The notes under the pieces were generated by a model. It ran no database searches. It saw only the letters and a program-made list of their open reading frames with translations, and was not told the origin of the DNA. The translations under genes and the position numbers were made by a program. From Phanerodontia chrysosporium (Eukaryota > Basidiomycota > Agaricomycetes > Polyporales > Phanerochaetaceae): a stretch of 64,000 nucleotides of DNA. Shown one piece after another: positions 35,527 through 46,951 of this stretch. The number at the start of each line of letters is the position of its first letter. The first letter of the stretch is position 1. Location: the NCBI GenBank assembly GCA_001910725.1, contig MJGA01000007.1, positions 248,001-312,000 on the forward strand, written 5' to 3'.

Positions 35527-36769
35527 TACGGCCGTGGCGGAGGCGCAGCGATGGCAGCCTGGGCAGTGCCTTATACCTTCACAGGGCGCATAACGTCCAT
35601 CTGCGTGGCTTGTACATCTGCAGCGTATCCTAGTCTCGGCCGCAGCGAGCGCTGCGACTCGGATCATAGGAGTGCGGCGATTCTACGCCAGCGTGCCCCA
35701 AAGACAGGTGGGTGCGAGGCATGCAACAACGTGTCTTCCGTCTGCTCTCACGTAGGAGTAAGATATTTCGCGCTGAAAGAAAATGTGCCTGCGTTGACGG
35801 TGAACACTAGGCCATTCGATTTGACCACGGCATAGGACTAGTCACTGACAAGTGTCCACGGTACCTTCCTTCAGGTGCAACGCTCGGCGAGGTCAGCGCG
35901 CGAAGGACAGGCTGAACAGAGAGCTCGAACTGCGCAGCATCTGAAGGTCGGCCGTAAGGGCATGGATGCCCGCAAGAAGTCCAGCCAGGACGAGTGATCA
36001 CCCTACGCTGATGTCAGGAGCACCGTCTGCCAAGGCAGGGATCAGTTGGAAGGCTGGCACGAGCAGCGGTGATTGCCACGAGCGTTAGGACCGGCCAGGT
36101 GCTAGAGACTGGCATGTGCGCGACTCGCGGGATAGACAAGCTGAGCATAGACTGTTGATGTTGCTCAGCGGAATATAACATAGCAAATAACTCACCTCGC
36201 CCCAGGTGTAGTCTCTCTTCAAACGTACAAACAAGGACCTACATTGGGCCGAGGAGTGCAGCTGACTAGAGTCGCGACAGAGAGGCTGCTCTGTGATTTT
36301 CTATAGCCCCTGTGTTAGTAAGTGAGACGAAGCTGCAGTTGATTTCGTGGCACAGCAGTGCGGGGAGGCGACGGTCGAGGTTATCTAATCGGACGCGTGG
36401 AAGAGAGTGTAGCGATCGAGCCGACGACGTCAGTGCGCTTGGATCTAAGCGCACAAGATCACGGTGCTCGTCGCCCAGGACGACGACGACGGCAGAGGCT
36501 CACACGACGAGCACGCCATATCCAGCGACGACGGCGACGGCGACGGCGACAAAGACGTCGAGGACGGGCCATATGCATATGTCGCGCGGCTAATTGGGCT
36601 GGGGTGCCTGGCGCACTTTGGGACCGTGTGGGATCCTCGGTTTTCACGTGAAAAAATTCCATAATTATTTGCATGATGTCTGTATTAGCAGCTGGTCAAT
36701 CCTCGACCTCGACGTCCACCTCCCCGTCGTCCTCCCCTCGCGCTCGCCGCGCACCCGACAGCGACAGCG
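35527..36769. other. intergenic between divergent genes, with GAC/GGC repeat
   Basis: Upstream of both the KNH-like gene and OPI1. At about 36478-36560 there is an imperfect GAC/GGCGAC triplet repeat. No gene recognised. Confidence 0.45.
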
Positions 36770-39016
36770 ATGGAACCCGTGCTCGAGCACCCCGCCCTCG
36801 AAGACCAGGACGAGTCCGTCCGCATCGCCGTCCGCGCCCTCGGCGACATGCGCAACAGCGTCCATGCCTCCCCCACAACGTGTGAGTCAGGCCTCCTCCG
36901 TCCCAGCATCTCCCACGAGAACACCGCTCACATGCTCGTACGGCAGCGTTCCAGCCAACCCCGGCTCTCTCCACGACGTCACGCTCAAGCTCGCCGTCGC
37001 TCCCTGAGGAGGACCAGGCGGATTTTGTGTCTAGGGTCTCGACTCTCCCGCTCGTCAACACCGCGCTCCGGGCCTATGAGCAGGGCAAGGCGTCTTCCCG
37101 AGTGGTCAAGGTGCGCCGTCATACGCATCAGAAAGCTGTCTCATGCTTACCGCGTGCGCGCTCGCGCAGTACGGCGCGGAGATGATGGAGTCCTCCGTCA
37201 AGACAATATCGCGGCCCGTCATCGACCGCTTGCCCGTCGGCCAGCTCGACGAATTCGCCTGCAGACAGCTCGACAGGCTCGACAGCTATCGCCGCCGGCA
37301 GTCCCCCGAGCGCGGACGCCACTTGGATGCATCACCCGATCGCGTCAATGGTGGACATCCGCGCTCCGCGATATCTCGATCGTACGCGGGCGGCGGAGGG
37401 ACACCGACAGAGAAGATGAGCGTGATAGAGATGTCAGCATGGCTCGCGGCGATGGTGTGTGTCCTAGAGAATGCTATGGTGTACCTGCTTATGGCTGTCT
37501 GTCAGAAGTGAAAGCGACAAATATACCCGAATCTCACAGCCGCACGCCGACTCCAGGACAAGACGAGCGATCCAGTGCTGAGCAGCAGCAAGTCGTACAA
37601 CGCAGCCGATGGCAGGCCGTGTTGCTCGAGGCTGGTGGTATCGGTGCAGCCGTCAGTGAAGAGAGTATGCGGAGGCTCAAGTACTGCCTGCAGTGGCTCC
37701 AGGTTGGTCCAAATGCGTGTTGCACTTTGGGATATGACTTATATCTGCTTTAGTACGCCACTGCTCATATTGATGCCCAAATCCTTGTCCTGCGCGACTT
37801 TATAGCGTCCCTGCAGAGCTCTACATCCCCCTCCAATGCCCTGTCTACCACCGCAACGTTGACAGAACACCACTTGCAGACGCTTACAAGCATCCGTCGC
37901 GACGTTGTCGACACCATCCGACAAGTCGTCGATGTCGTTTCCAAGTACGCCGGCGGTGCTCTCCCAGAGCCTGCGCGGACCCGGGTACGACAGTTCATCT
38001 TGTGCCTACCACAACGTTGGGCACATGCTGCATCATCGACCCTGGGCGGAGCGGGGGCTTCCGCAACAACGAACGGATCGGCGTCGACGAATGGGTCGGA
38101 TGGCAAGAAGGATGTGAGCTCGGGTCGAGGAAGGGGGAGAGCTGCGCCCTATACCTATGGCCCAGGAGAGGCTGGACCTTCGCCACGGTCGCGGCCGGCG
38201 TCTCGCGCGACGTCACCATCGTCATTGCGCACTCATCCGCACGGAAGGCAGACCAACGGCAACGCTGTTCCCACGGCAGGAGCCGCAACGCAAGCTGCAC
38301 AGAAGATTCTGACGCTCGCGACCGAGAGCTTGGACATGCTCAGAGCCGTGACCGGCGTCTTCAAGGAGAGCCTGGATAAGGCCGACGCGTGCGTATATCC
38401 GAGGTTTACTCTGAGCAGACCTCATCTGACATAACCCTGCAGATGGGTCGAGCGTCTGCGCGTCGTAGGCCTGCAACGGCAGTCATCCAGCGCAATCGCC
38501 ACCTCCCCGACATTGCCACCACCCTCCACGCTCACCCTCCTACAGCCCCAGTCTCTCCCCCTGGACACCTACCGCGACCCGCTCCCGCCGATCCAGTCCA
38601 CGCCGAGCTCGAGCCGCGCACACTCGCCCGTGCCGTCCTTTGCGCAGCTGCAGCTCCCGCCGCTCGACCCCGCGCTCGTCGCCGCGTCGGGCTACGCCGC
38701 GCGCCAGCAGCAGCTGAACGGGCGCGGCGCGCACCACCGGCGCGAGACGCAGCACGGCGTGCGCGGGCCCGAGAAGGAGTTCGACGCGCTCACGCTCAGC
38801 TCGGGCTCCGCGTCCGCCGCGAGCAGCGTTCCCCCGAGCCGCTTCACGACGCCGCGCATGCAGCCACTGAGTCTCGCGCCGGACGGCGAAGGAGGCGGAA
38901 GCGGAGGCGGTGGGAGCTTCCTGCGCGATGGCGAGGACGTGCGTCGCCCGACGAGTACGGAGCGCGAGGTGCCCGCGCGGGGCGACGGGGCCGCGCGGAT
39001 GGACGTCGATCGATGA
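36770..39016 (+). CDS. OPI1: Opi1-domain transcriptional regulator
   Basis: Start 36770: EPVLEHPALEDQDESVRIAV then RALGDMRNS, the conserved Opi1 opening. Exon 1 ends 36881 and exon 2 starts 36947. Further family blocks, in order: DFVSRVSTLPLVNTALRAYE, QGKASSRVVK, YGAEMMESSVKTISRPVIDR, LPVGQLDEFACRQLDRL, SEESMRRLKYCLQWLQ, ATAHIDAQILVLRDFIASLQ, LTSIRRDVVDTIRQVVDVVS and ESLDMLRAVTGVFKESLDKA. A low-complexity Ser/Pro/Gly tail runs to TGA at 39014-39016. In yeast Opi1 represses inositol and phospholipid genes and is held at the ER by phosphatidic acid; whether this holds in basidiomycetes is not shown by the sequence. At least five introns. Confidence 0.88.
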
Positions 39017-39838
39017 ATGCCCGTGCGGCGATGAGCACGTCTCTCACTTCCAAGGCTAGTTTTGGGCTGTCCCGACGGTTTTCTCCCTCTCCCATGCTAT
39101 CCCTTTCCCTCGGTTTGGTATCATATACACCCTACGCTACACCCTTACCTATCTATTATTCTTCGAGTTACGACCCTTTCCCCTTGTGTTCACGACCCTG
39201 TTATGCCCCGTGTCTATTTCTCATCCTCCTCTTCCCTGTTGACTATATATTGCGCTGCCGATTCCCTTCTCTCTCCCTGGACCCGTCTCTGTTCGCTCCT
39301 GAGGGCTTGCCTACTACATGTAAATGTGTTGTGTTGCGCGTTATTTAGGTCTGCCTGCCTGTACGTGAAAGTCTGTACCCTGATATCCCCGGACGCGTTT
39401 CCACGTCTTCTGTGTACTCACAGTCGTATCCAACCGCACTGGAGAACCTCACGTAGTTGCTACACCAGCGTATCTCCTATACACAAAATAACAAGACTCG
39501 TAATATTACATTGCTGCACAGAAGAAGGAAAAGCGCTGTCGCACGGCAGCAAGCTCAGCATGGAGAGGCGACTATACAAATAGGTGAGGGAGAACCAAGA
39601 GACCCGACGGGCGCTGCCAACCAGTGAATACGCTAATACGATTAGGGGGACCGTTCGAGAGCGTTCGGGAGGCACTGCCAGGCGAAGTGATAGTGTTACG
39701 GACGGTGGATAAGGATACGATGGCGGTGAGGGGTGATAGTTACAGTGCACACGAACAGAACAGCAAGGACCAAGACACATGGGTGGTGAAAGAAAAGAAG
39801 GGAATCACATTGGCAGCAGCCGCGCCGCGCGACATTTT
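39017..39838. other. intergenic between convergent genes
   Basis: Pyrimidine-rich 3' flank of OPI1 (about 39060-39300) and 3' flank of the GATA factor gene. No gene seen. Confidence 0.5.
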
Positions 39839-42769
39839 TCAATCGCGTTTCGCGCCCTCGGGCGGGTTCACCGGCCACACGCTCTCGCGGCTCTGCGAGC
39901 TCGCGGTGCGGTTGAGCGGGACGGCCTCGGCTGCCGGCGGGTGCTGCGGCGGCTGGTGCGGCGGTTGCGGGTGCGCCTGCGGGGGCGGCGGATGGTGCTG
40001 GGGCTGGTGCTGGGGCGGGGCCTGCACAGGCGGGTGCGCGTTGTTCGGTGGCGGCGGGTGCATGCGGCTCTCGTCCATGACGCGACGCAGGCCGCCATCA
40101 TGCGCTCCGTGCGCTCGAGCAGCTCCGTCAGGACCCGCTTCTCGCGGTCGAGTTCCGCAAAGTGCCGCTCGAGGTCCACGTACGTCGGCACGGGCGCCGG
40201 CACGCTGCCAGGCGGGGGTGCTGTGTAGAAATGCGGTGGGTACCCTTGCGGATGTGTGGGAATCGGTAATGAATGGTGGTAGGCCGGCCCCACGGGAGCG
40301 GTAACGCCGGGCCCTGCCAACGGAGAATGCGTCCTGCTTGGTGGATGTGCGGGGAACCCTGCAGATCCTGGGCGAGCAAAGGCAGGTGGTGGGTTCATGC
40401 CATACGCATTGTCACCGATGGCAGCATTGAGAGGAGGCAAGTCAAATCCACCGCCATGAGGATTATGGGGGAACGGCATGCCACGAGCTACGGACATTTC
40501 ATCAGAAGGGAAGTCACCAGGTGCAGACAATTGAACATACCATCCTGTCCCGTTGACGGTCCCGCATCACCCTGCACAGAGCCCTCTGGCCAACCATGAG
40601 AAGGCAAGTCAGACATTCTCGAACTCCCCCTCCGTGCTCCACGACCCGTACCTTTGCGAACTCTGGCATTAGCAGCACCAGCCGCCTGCTGTCCCTCTTC
40701 GTCTACCTCCATGCCCTCCTTGTCCTTCTCCACCTTGCTCTTCCTTGCCCGCTTCTTGCGCGGTTGACCCTCGGCTTCCTCAGCGCTCTCTTCAGTGCCT
40801 GCTTGTGACCCGTGTGGGCGCCCTACGCTCGCGAGTATCGCCGCAGCTGCTTGGTCCGTCATACGATCCTGCCCGCTTGGCGAGCTACCAGACGCCGCAG
40901 GAACGCGCTTGCGGCGCTTGATGACGGTCTTCTTCATCGAGTTCGGTCGATGAGTGCCGTGGAGCTTGAAGTACAAGCCTACAGAAAGACGAAAGTGGGT
41001 CAGAACAATGCTCGGCGATGGGGGGTCACAAACGCGAAGGAAAACGCTTCAGGTTCCCGAAACCCGAATCACGAGACAGATACGAAGACTGCGGGCTTTC
41101 GCCAAGCGAGTCAGCGAGAAAAAGTCGCCAAAGACGCGACCAGCGATGGCGAACGCACCTCTGCACTTAGCGGCAGATAAGGAGGGAAGGGACTATCTGA
41201 TAAGATGGGTCCACGTTCTAGCTCCCGAATTGACGCGATAACGCCTGATTGCGGCCACGTGGACAGTATCCAAGCGCCCGCAAGGACCCCCATGGGGGCA
41301 ACAGCAACCCGCGATGAAAGAACAAGGCAGGGAGGCAAGGGGAGGAAAAGGAATCAGGAATTAAAAAAGACGTACCACAAGCGTTGCATATGTTGTTGCC
41401 CACGTCATCTCTCCGCCAAAGCGGGGTCGTGCTCGTCCCACAATTTGCGCAGCTCAAAGGTCCGAGCGGGTTCTTGATTCGAACCTTGCCAGGATAGCCG
41501 CTTTCCGGTGACGACGGTGCTCCAGGCTGTTCTGGAGGGGCAACGGGGGCCTGGGAGGGGCCTGGTTCGCTGCCTGAAGTCGACGCTGCAGCAGCGGTGT
41601 TGCTCATCGCTGAGATAGCGTTGTTGTACGTTGGGCAGCCAGAGCAGGCAGAAGTACCACCCGTACCGTCACAGCGGCCGTCGCCAGGGCAAGTGCCGCC
41701 AGGATGAGCCTTGGCTGCCGCGGCTGCACCGCTTTGTTCTTTGGATGGTCCAGCAGCTGGTGGCTGGGCTTGTTGAGGAGCTGTTGCGGAGGGACCTGCA
41801 GGGGGAGGCATCGCAGGCGATTTGGGCGATCTTTGTGGGCCGTCGCCGTTCACGACGCTGCCGTTGAGGTTTACGTCAGGAACGCCTTGGCCGTTCACGT
41901 CAGGATGTGTCGCAGGAGCTACAGCTGGTTGTCCTCGGCTGAGAGTGGAGGGACGAGGCATATTTTTGTGTTTCCAGTAAAGACCTGGATACATGCGTCA
42001 GTATTCTATGATTCGATGCGCCGCATAGAAGCATGGTAACGATGGTGGCAGGCACGCGCAAGATCAGAGGCAAAGTGAAAGGAAGATGAAGAAGTAGAGC
42101 GCGCCAGCAATCAGCCATCTGGTGAGGCGTAAGGTGCCCAGTACAGTGGATGCCGTACAACACATGCCCTCATCTCGGCCCAAGCGAACTCTGTTTGAGG
42201 CAGATCTGCACGCGCAGTACACGCTGACCAGGGAGACACGACGCGAGGATTCGATACGATTGCCTCCGCGGGCTAGGTTCGAGATCCACGTGGCGTAGGA
42301 GAGGTGAGATATCGCCCCCATGTCTCCTCGCGAAGCCAAGAAAAGAAGCCGGAGCCAAGTCATACAGGACATGAAGTCACTCACCACAGGCGTTGCACAC
42401 TGCCTTCCCCTCTCCGTCGCGACGCCAGAGCGGTGTCGAGTAGGCTCCGCAGTTGGCGCAGGGCGGTTTCGCCGGCGCAGACGTCGGACTGCCGAGAGGT
42501 GCTTGCGCCAGCGTCGGATCAATGTTCTCGGTGCTCTTTTCCCTCAGGGCGGGGTCAATAGGGTAGGACCCTGGGCCGGACGGAGGGGGCACCCGTTGCA
42601 TGGCTGTAAGCAGCGAGGGCGATGGCGGTGCACCGTTCGGCGGTTCATTGCGGGGTTGCTCTGATGCAGGTGGCGACTGCATCTGTCCATTGAACGGTAT
42701 CCTCGCGAGTGATGCATGTGCAGGATTGTGCATGTCCACGGCCGACGGGTGCAGCACCACTGCGGACAT
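39839..42769 (-). CDS. iron-type GATA transcription factor (Urbs1/SreA/Sre1 class)
   Basis: Four exons: 42769-42385, 41984-41376, 40978-40541 and 40487-39839. Finger 1 is [20 protein letters not shown] then VCNACG, continuing [11 protein letters not shown]. Finger 2 is [20 protein letters not shown] then ICNACG, continuing [16 protein letters not shown]. Both are CX2CX17CX2C. Between them is [20 protein letters not shown], the Cys-rich segment that defines siderophore/iron GATA repressors. After finger 2 come basic stretches ([17 protein letters not shown]). The C-terminal exon has a short coiled coil ([20 protein letters not shown]), as in the class, and a Pro/Gln/His tail. These factors repress iron acquisition when iron is replete. 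The frame breaks near 40090-40093, cured by one base in a GG/CC run (2081 nt plus 1 gives 693 aa). Confidence 0.93.
41176..41203 (+). promoter_or_regulatory. intronic GATA sites in the GATA factor gene
   Basis: Inside the 397 bp intron that interrupts finger 2 lie GATAAG (41176-41181) and ATCTGATAA (41195-41203), the latter an exact ATCWGATAA. They could bind the factor itself; function is inference. Confidence 0.5.
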
Positions 42770-44441
42770 TGGCTCGAGCCGAGACAGGATTGCGGAGGGT
42801 GATTAGATCACAGATACAGAAGTGGTGGGGAACGTCGTCGAGAAATAATAACACGTCTCCCAGCGTCGTAACCGTCGGTGTCGAGGGGTGTTTGGCGCGT
42901 CGAGTAGGTGGTGGTGGGGGTTCAGAAATGTGAAGGGGAATGGGACGGACTCGCGCTGAGATAACGGGAGATTATCAGCTTAGGTAACATCAGCCAATCA
43001 CAGGAGAGGCATTTCCACCTATCACATTATGTAATCAGGCGCAATTGCAATCTAATCTCCAAAATCCGAACGCTCGACCGATCCGAAGACTCTCAAGTCC
43101 CGGCAGATTATCCGACCCCGCGCATACAACGTTTCTGACCCGGTGTGCAGCAAGCACGCTTCAAAGGTGTTGTGCTGACCAACCTCAGGAGTGCGAAGAT
43201 GAGGAAGAAACAATGTCAGCATTTTTGCAGATGTCCATCTTATCGCCAGAGATAGCGGAGGACAAGACGAGTGAATTGTCCGCAGCGCGATGCGGGAAAG
43301 CAAACACGGAACAGACGCACCAGGGCAACCCGAATGGCTTGTGAGCTAGGTGCCTGTGGAATCTTGTCTTTGTTTGGGTCCAAACACCCACAGCATGTTA
43401 GTGCCGATGAGGGCAGTTCGCGATACCCACATTGGCACGTTTCGTCGCTCAGCACGCAACGTGCACAGAGCAGTCCAGAGCAGTTTCGACTTGGAAGCCG
43501 AATGATTGCTCCCACTGATCGAGTCCCGTCGCTTGATTAGCTTCCATGGCATCCTCGAGATCTTTGAAACAGAGCAGAGCACAGATAAGATAAAGGGCTC
43601 GCTAGGCGAAAAGGTGAGTCAAGCAACGCCTGGTCACGGACTGGCGAAAGCAGCTGCAGGTACCTGCACCGTTCATGTCAACGCTTACTAGACAGCGAGG
43701 CGATCTCGATGGTGCTCGAGCAGCAGTCCTGATCCACCTAACGCATGCGCAGATTGTGGTGCAGCATGTCCAGCGCATGCCGAGGCGGTACACAAACGCC
43801 GCCGCCCTCCTGCAGGACGGTGGCCTGTTCGCATACACATGCTCCCGACACGCCCGCCGTATGTCCGCTCTGTGAGAGAAGGCTGATTGCCTGAAGCATC
43901 TTGCCGCCTGCTGTGAGAGTAGGCTGCCCGTTCCATCGCAGATGAATCATGCCTGTGGCCGTACCGTCGCCGTACCGGATGCCGCTGTGAGTGGCCAGGG
44001 TCACTCGTCAATGAGTCTTGATGAAGGAAGATGCATTACAGCCATGCAGAATCTACAGGTGAGATATTCTAGACGTCTAAATGAGTGAACTTTTGGAGCT
44101 AATGTATCTAGGTAGTATACGCCCTATTATTCGAAGAGGTGAGCAATATGTGAGATAGAAGGCAAGTGTGTCACCTACGAGAAAGGCCGGATCGCTGTGC
44201 AGCAGAACACACTCTAGAACCCTACCCGGGGCGCAGTGAAGTGCGCGAAAGTCTTGCCAGTAGCCTCGTTGAATGCGCTCTGGACTGGTAACAGACAGTT
44301 GCTTGTCAGTGGATGGCCACAAGACAGAGGCGCAGACATACGCTGAGAAAGAGTTGGCAGGTCGGAAGACTGGAGGTCCTCCGAGGACGTCTTCGCCTAG
44401 ATATGGGGTCAGATGCTTTCAAATCTAGCGAAGGCGAAATA
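42770..44441. other. upstream region of the GATA factor gene
   Basis: 1.67 kb between the GATA factor start and the 3' end of FAD1. It holds the GATA and CCAAT motifs listed separately, plus tandem GATAAGATAA at 43584-43593. No gene recognised. Confidence 0.5.
42955..42998 (+). promoter_or_regulatory. inverted GATA pair and CCAAT box
   Basis: GCTGAGATAA and TTATCAGC form an imperfect palindrome with GATA cores at 42960-42964 and (reverse) 42972-42976. CCAATCA starts at 42994. They lie 190-230 bp upstream of the GATA factor start. In other fungi CCAAT-complex/HapX and GATA inputs control this class of gene; here it is motif evidence only. Confidence 0.45.
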
Positions 44442-45906
44442 CTATACCACAGTGCGCGCACGCTGTACTCGCTCCTGCATGATCTTCGTCGTCTTCGAGC
44501 TCGACGCCCGGCCCGCACGCTCGAGGTCGCCATCGGTCAGCTCGTATGCCGGGCGGTACCGCTCCTCGTGGTTGCAGGGCGGTTCGAACAGGTCCGCAAG
44601 CTCCACGAAGCCGGGAGCACCGCCCATCGTGCACTCGCCGTCGACGGTGCACATCTCTGCGTTGCTGAGCACGAGCTGGATGAGCCCGTCGGGCGTGATG
44701 TGGTGGCTTTTCGAGAGCGAAGGCTCGAGGACGTCGCAGGGCACGTCCACGACGACGTTGGCGGAGGCTGAGGCCACTCGGGGTGTCAAGCCTGAGACCT
44801 GCGGGGTCGCCATGTCCGGGGATCCGCTCGAGGCGCCGTCGACCGTGTCGTCCTCTGCATCCTCCAGCGGGGGCGCGTTCTTGCAGCAGGGCCAGATGCG
44901 GAGCGCTGGGTTGCGGAAGGTGTTGTAGGTCGAGCCGAGTGAGGTGTATCCCTGGTCGTACAGGCTGCAGTACGGCACCCGGAGCGTGCGCAGGAAGGTC
45001 CACACGTCTGCGTAAGACCAATCGATGATCGAGTTGATGCGCACGAAGCGCGGCCAGTCGGGGTCCGTGGGGGTGCGGAAGGTAAGCTTAGCTGCAAAAG
45101 TGTTAACAGTCCTGCCTAACCTCTCAAACTCCTGCAGAAACGCACCTCCGTGAGGATCCGTCCGCCGAGTTCCAATTACAATCGCTTCTACTTTTGGGTA
45201 CTTATCCTTGTAAATCTGCAATGCAGCCTTCATGCCGTCTCCGCCCTTCGCCCGAGCCTTGGAGGCTGGCGAAACAGCCTTCGGTTCATCCCCGGGGAGG
45301 GCAGAGGAGGAGTTGACCGGAGAGCTTGGCTCGGTTACGCTCTCGACCTGGAGAGAGCCTTCCGATGGAGGTTCGCAGCGGAAGAGGTCGAGCTTGTATG
45401 CCTTGGCACATTCGTAGGTGAACTCTTCGAGTTCAGTGAATGGCGAGAGCACAGGGATGTAGAGAGCTGGCACTGGTCTGCAAGTCTCTCCTTCCCGGAG
45501 GCGGCGGCCCATGACTGCGGCGAGCAGGTGCAAGAGGACAGTGCCTGGGAAAGATAGAATGAGTTCACCGGTTCACTCTAGATCTACCCATGCTGTGCTT
45601 TGCGTAACGCAAATCAATAGCGGTGCGCATCCGGCACAGCAATCCACATCGAGAATTTAAACTTACAATCCTTGCCTCCATTGAAGCTGATTGACACGCC
45701 CTCCTCCCTGTCAACCAGAAGTGAGTAACACAAAGGAAATTCTCTTGTGGTGGATCGTACCCAAAGTCGTCGACCGCGTCTTCGATGGTCTCCAGTGCCT
45801 CCTTGACCAGTGGCGCTAGAGGAGCCTGCGACTCGGCAAAGGCGTACACTTCCTTTGCCACGGCGCGGTGGTCAACAGGCTTGATGGCGAGCGAAGTAAG
45901 CTGCAT
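44442..45906 (-). CDS. FAD1: FAD synthase (FMN adenylyltransferase)
   Basis: Converts FMN and ATP to FAD. Start 45906 (MQLTSLAIKPVDHRAVAKEV). The PAPS-reductase-like fold is seen in LPVLSPFTELEEF-type sequence (YIPVLSPFTELEEFTYECAK), VEAIVIGTRRTDPHGG and DPDWPRFVRINSIIDWSYAD, then VWTFLRTLRVPYCSLYDQGY and TSLGSTYNTFRNPALR, all hallmarks of eukaryotic Fad1. A spacer rich in Ser/Pro (residues roughly 150-190) separates two parts of the fold. After NPALR there is a long extension to ERVQRARTVV at 44442, longer than yeast Fad1. An intron lies near 45.56-45.73 kb. It is tandem with and upstream of the GATA factor. Its product is a cofactor of the ferric reductase. Confidence 0.9.
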
Positions 45907-46951
45907 TTTGGAAGACGTCTAGGAGGTTGTGTACGCTTGAGGGGGGATGCGATGCAGGGAACTCGGCTTGAGGTACAAACGCTGCTTACAGCTCGCTTTT
46001 ATCCTCCAGCGGCCATGTCACGAAAACTGCCATCGTCTTCCGCATGGTCACGGCCATCTTCCCGCCGAGCATGACTGCAACAGCCAGCCATGGCTTTCGA
46101 GTTGCTTGTCGTCATTGCGGATCAAGACGTTACGGAATTTTCGCCGCCATGACATGCTCAGGCTGTGGACCTGCGTACGACCAGCAATCAACGACTGCCA
46201 CGCAAACCACCTGTCCGTTTGCTTGCCACCTCGCTCGCAGCTTATGGTAGTCGCTCTTATGCTCTGAATCATCTACAGGATCGCGATGACCGCATAGGTA
46301 GCTTCGCCTTGGTGGATGGGCGCGACTACGACGTAATGTGTGCGCCGGCAAACTGGGCGACGATGCGTCATTAGCCTTTTGCTCGTTGCAGTGCAAAGTG
46401 AATTTTACCGTCTTGTAAAATTTACTGGTCCCTGTTGAGATGTCCTCTTTTATGAGCAGAAAGATGCGGTCAACTTTACAACGCTCCAAGGACGGCTTCT
46501 CGTGGGCGAGAAGACGATGAAATGAACGCCAAGAGATGATACACTCTTTCGATGCACAAGCATGCAGATAAGGGTGGGATTGAGGCTCAAAGGGTTTCAA
46601 TATCTGAGCTGCAGAGGCGTTGACCTGAACATTGGGGTTTAGTGAGTCTATGTCGGCGAGGCGAGTCCTTTGCAGACGGTGATGAAGACTGCATTTCGAG
46701 CAGATTACAGGCCCAAGAGGTATACATAGCAGATGTGGACTCAAGGCTGTTGTTCAAGAACACGACCAGCGCATGACACGGAAGGTGGTGGCGGCTAGAG
46801 CGAGATGTTTGTCTCGACCTCACGATCCGTCAGTTCGTCGAGCGCCTGCAAGATATCCGTATATGGAAGCTTAGTCAGCATCCGCGTCTGGCCGCCCTAA
46901 GCGTGTGTATACCGCCCACCGCATCGGTAACCGCAAAATCCTCAAGACACC
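45907..46951. other. intergenic between divergent FAD1 and RPL37
   Basis: About 1 kb. A minus-strand open frame at 46130-46744 is not recognised. No snoRNA box pair was convincing. Confidence 0.45.

Noticed and set aside
36478..36560. Acidic Asp/Gly-rich protein from the GAC/GGC repeat
   Set aside because: The open frame is short and created by a simple triplet repeat; no start or flanking coding signal.
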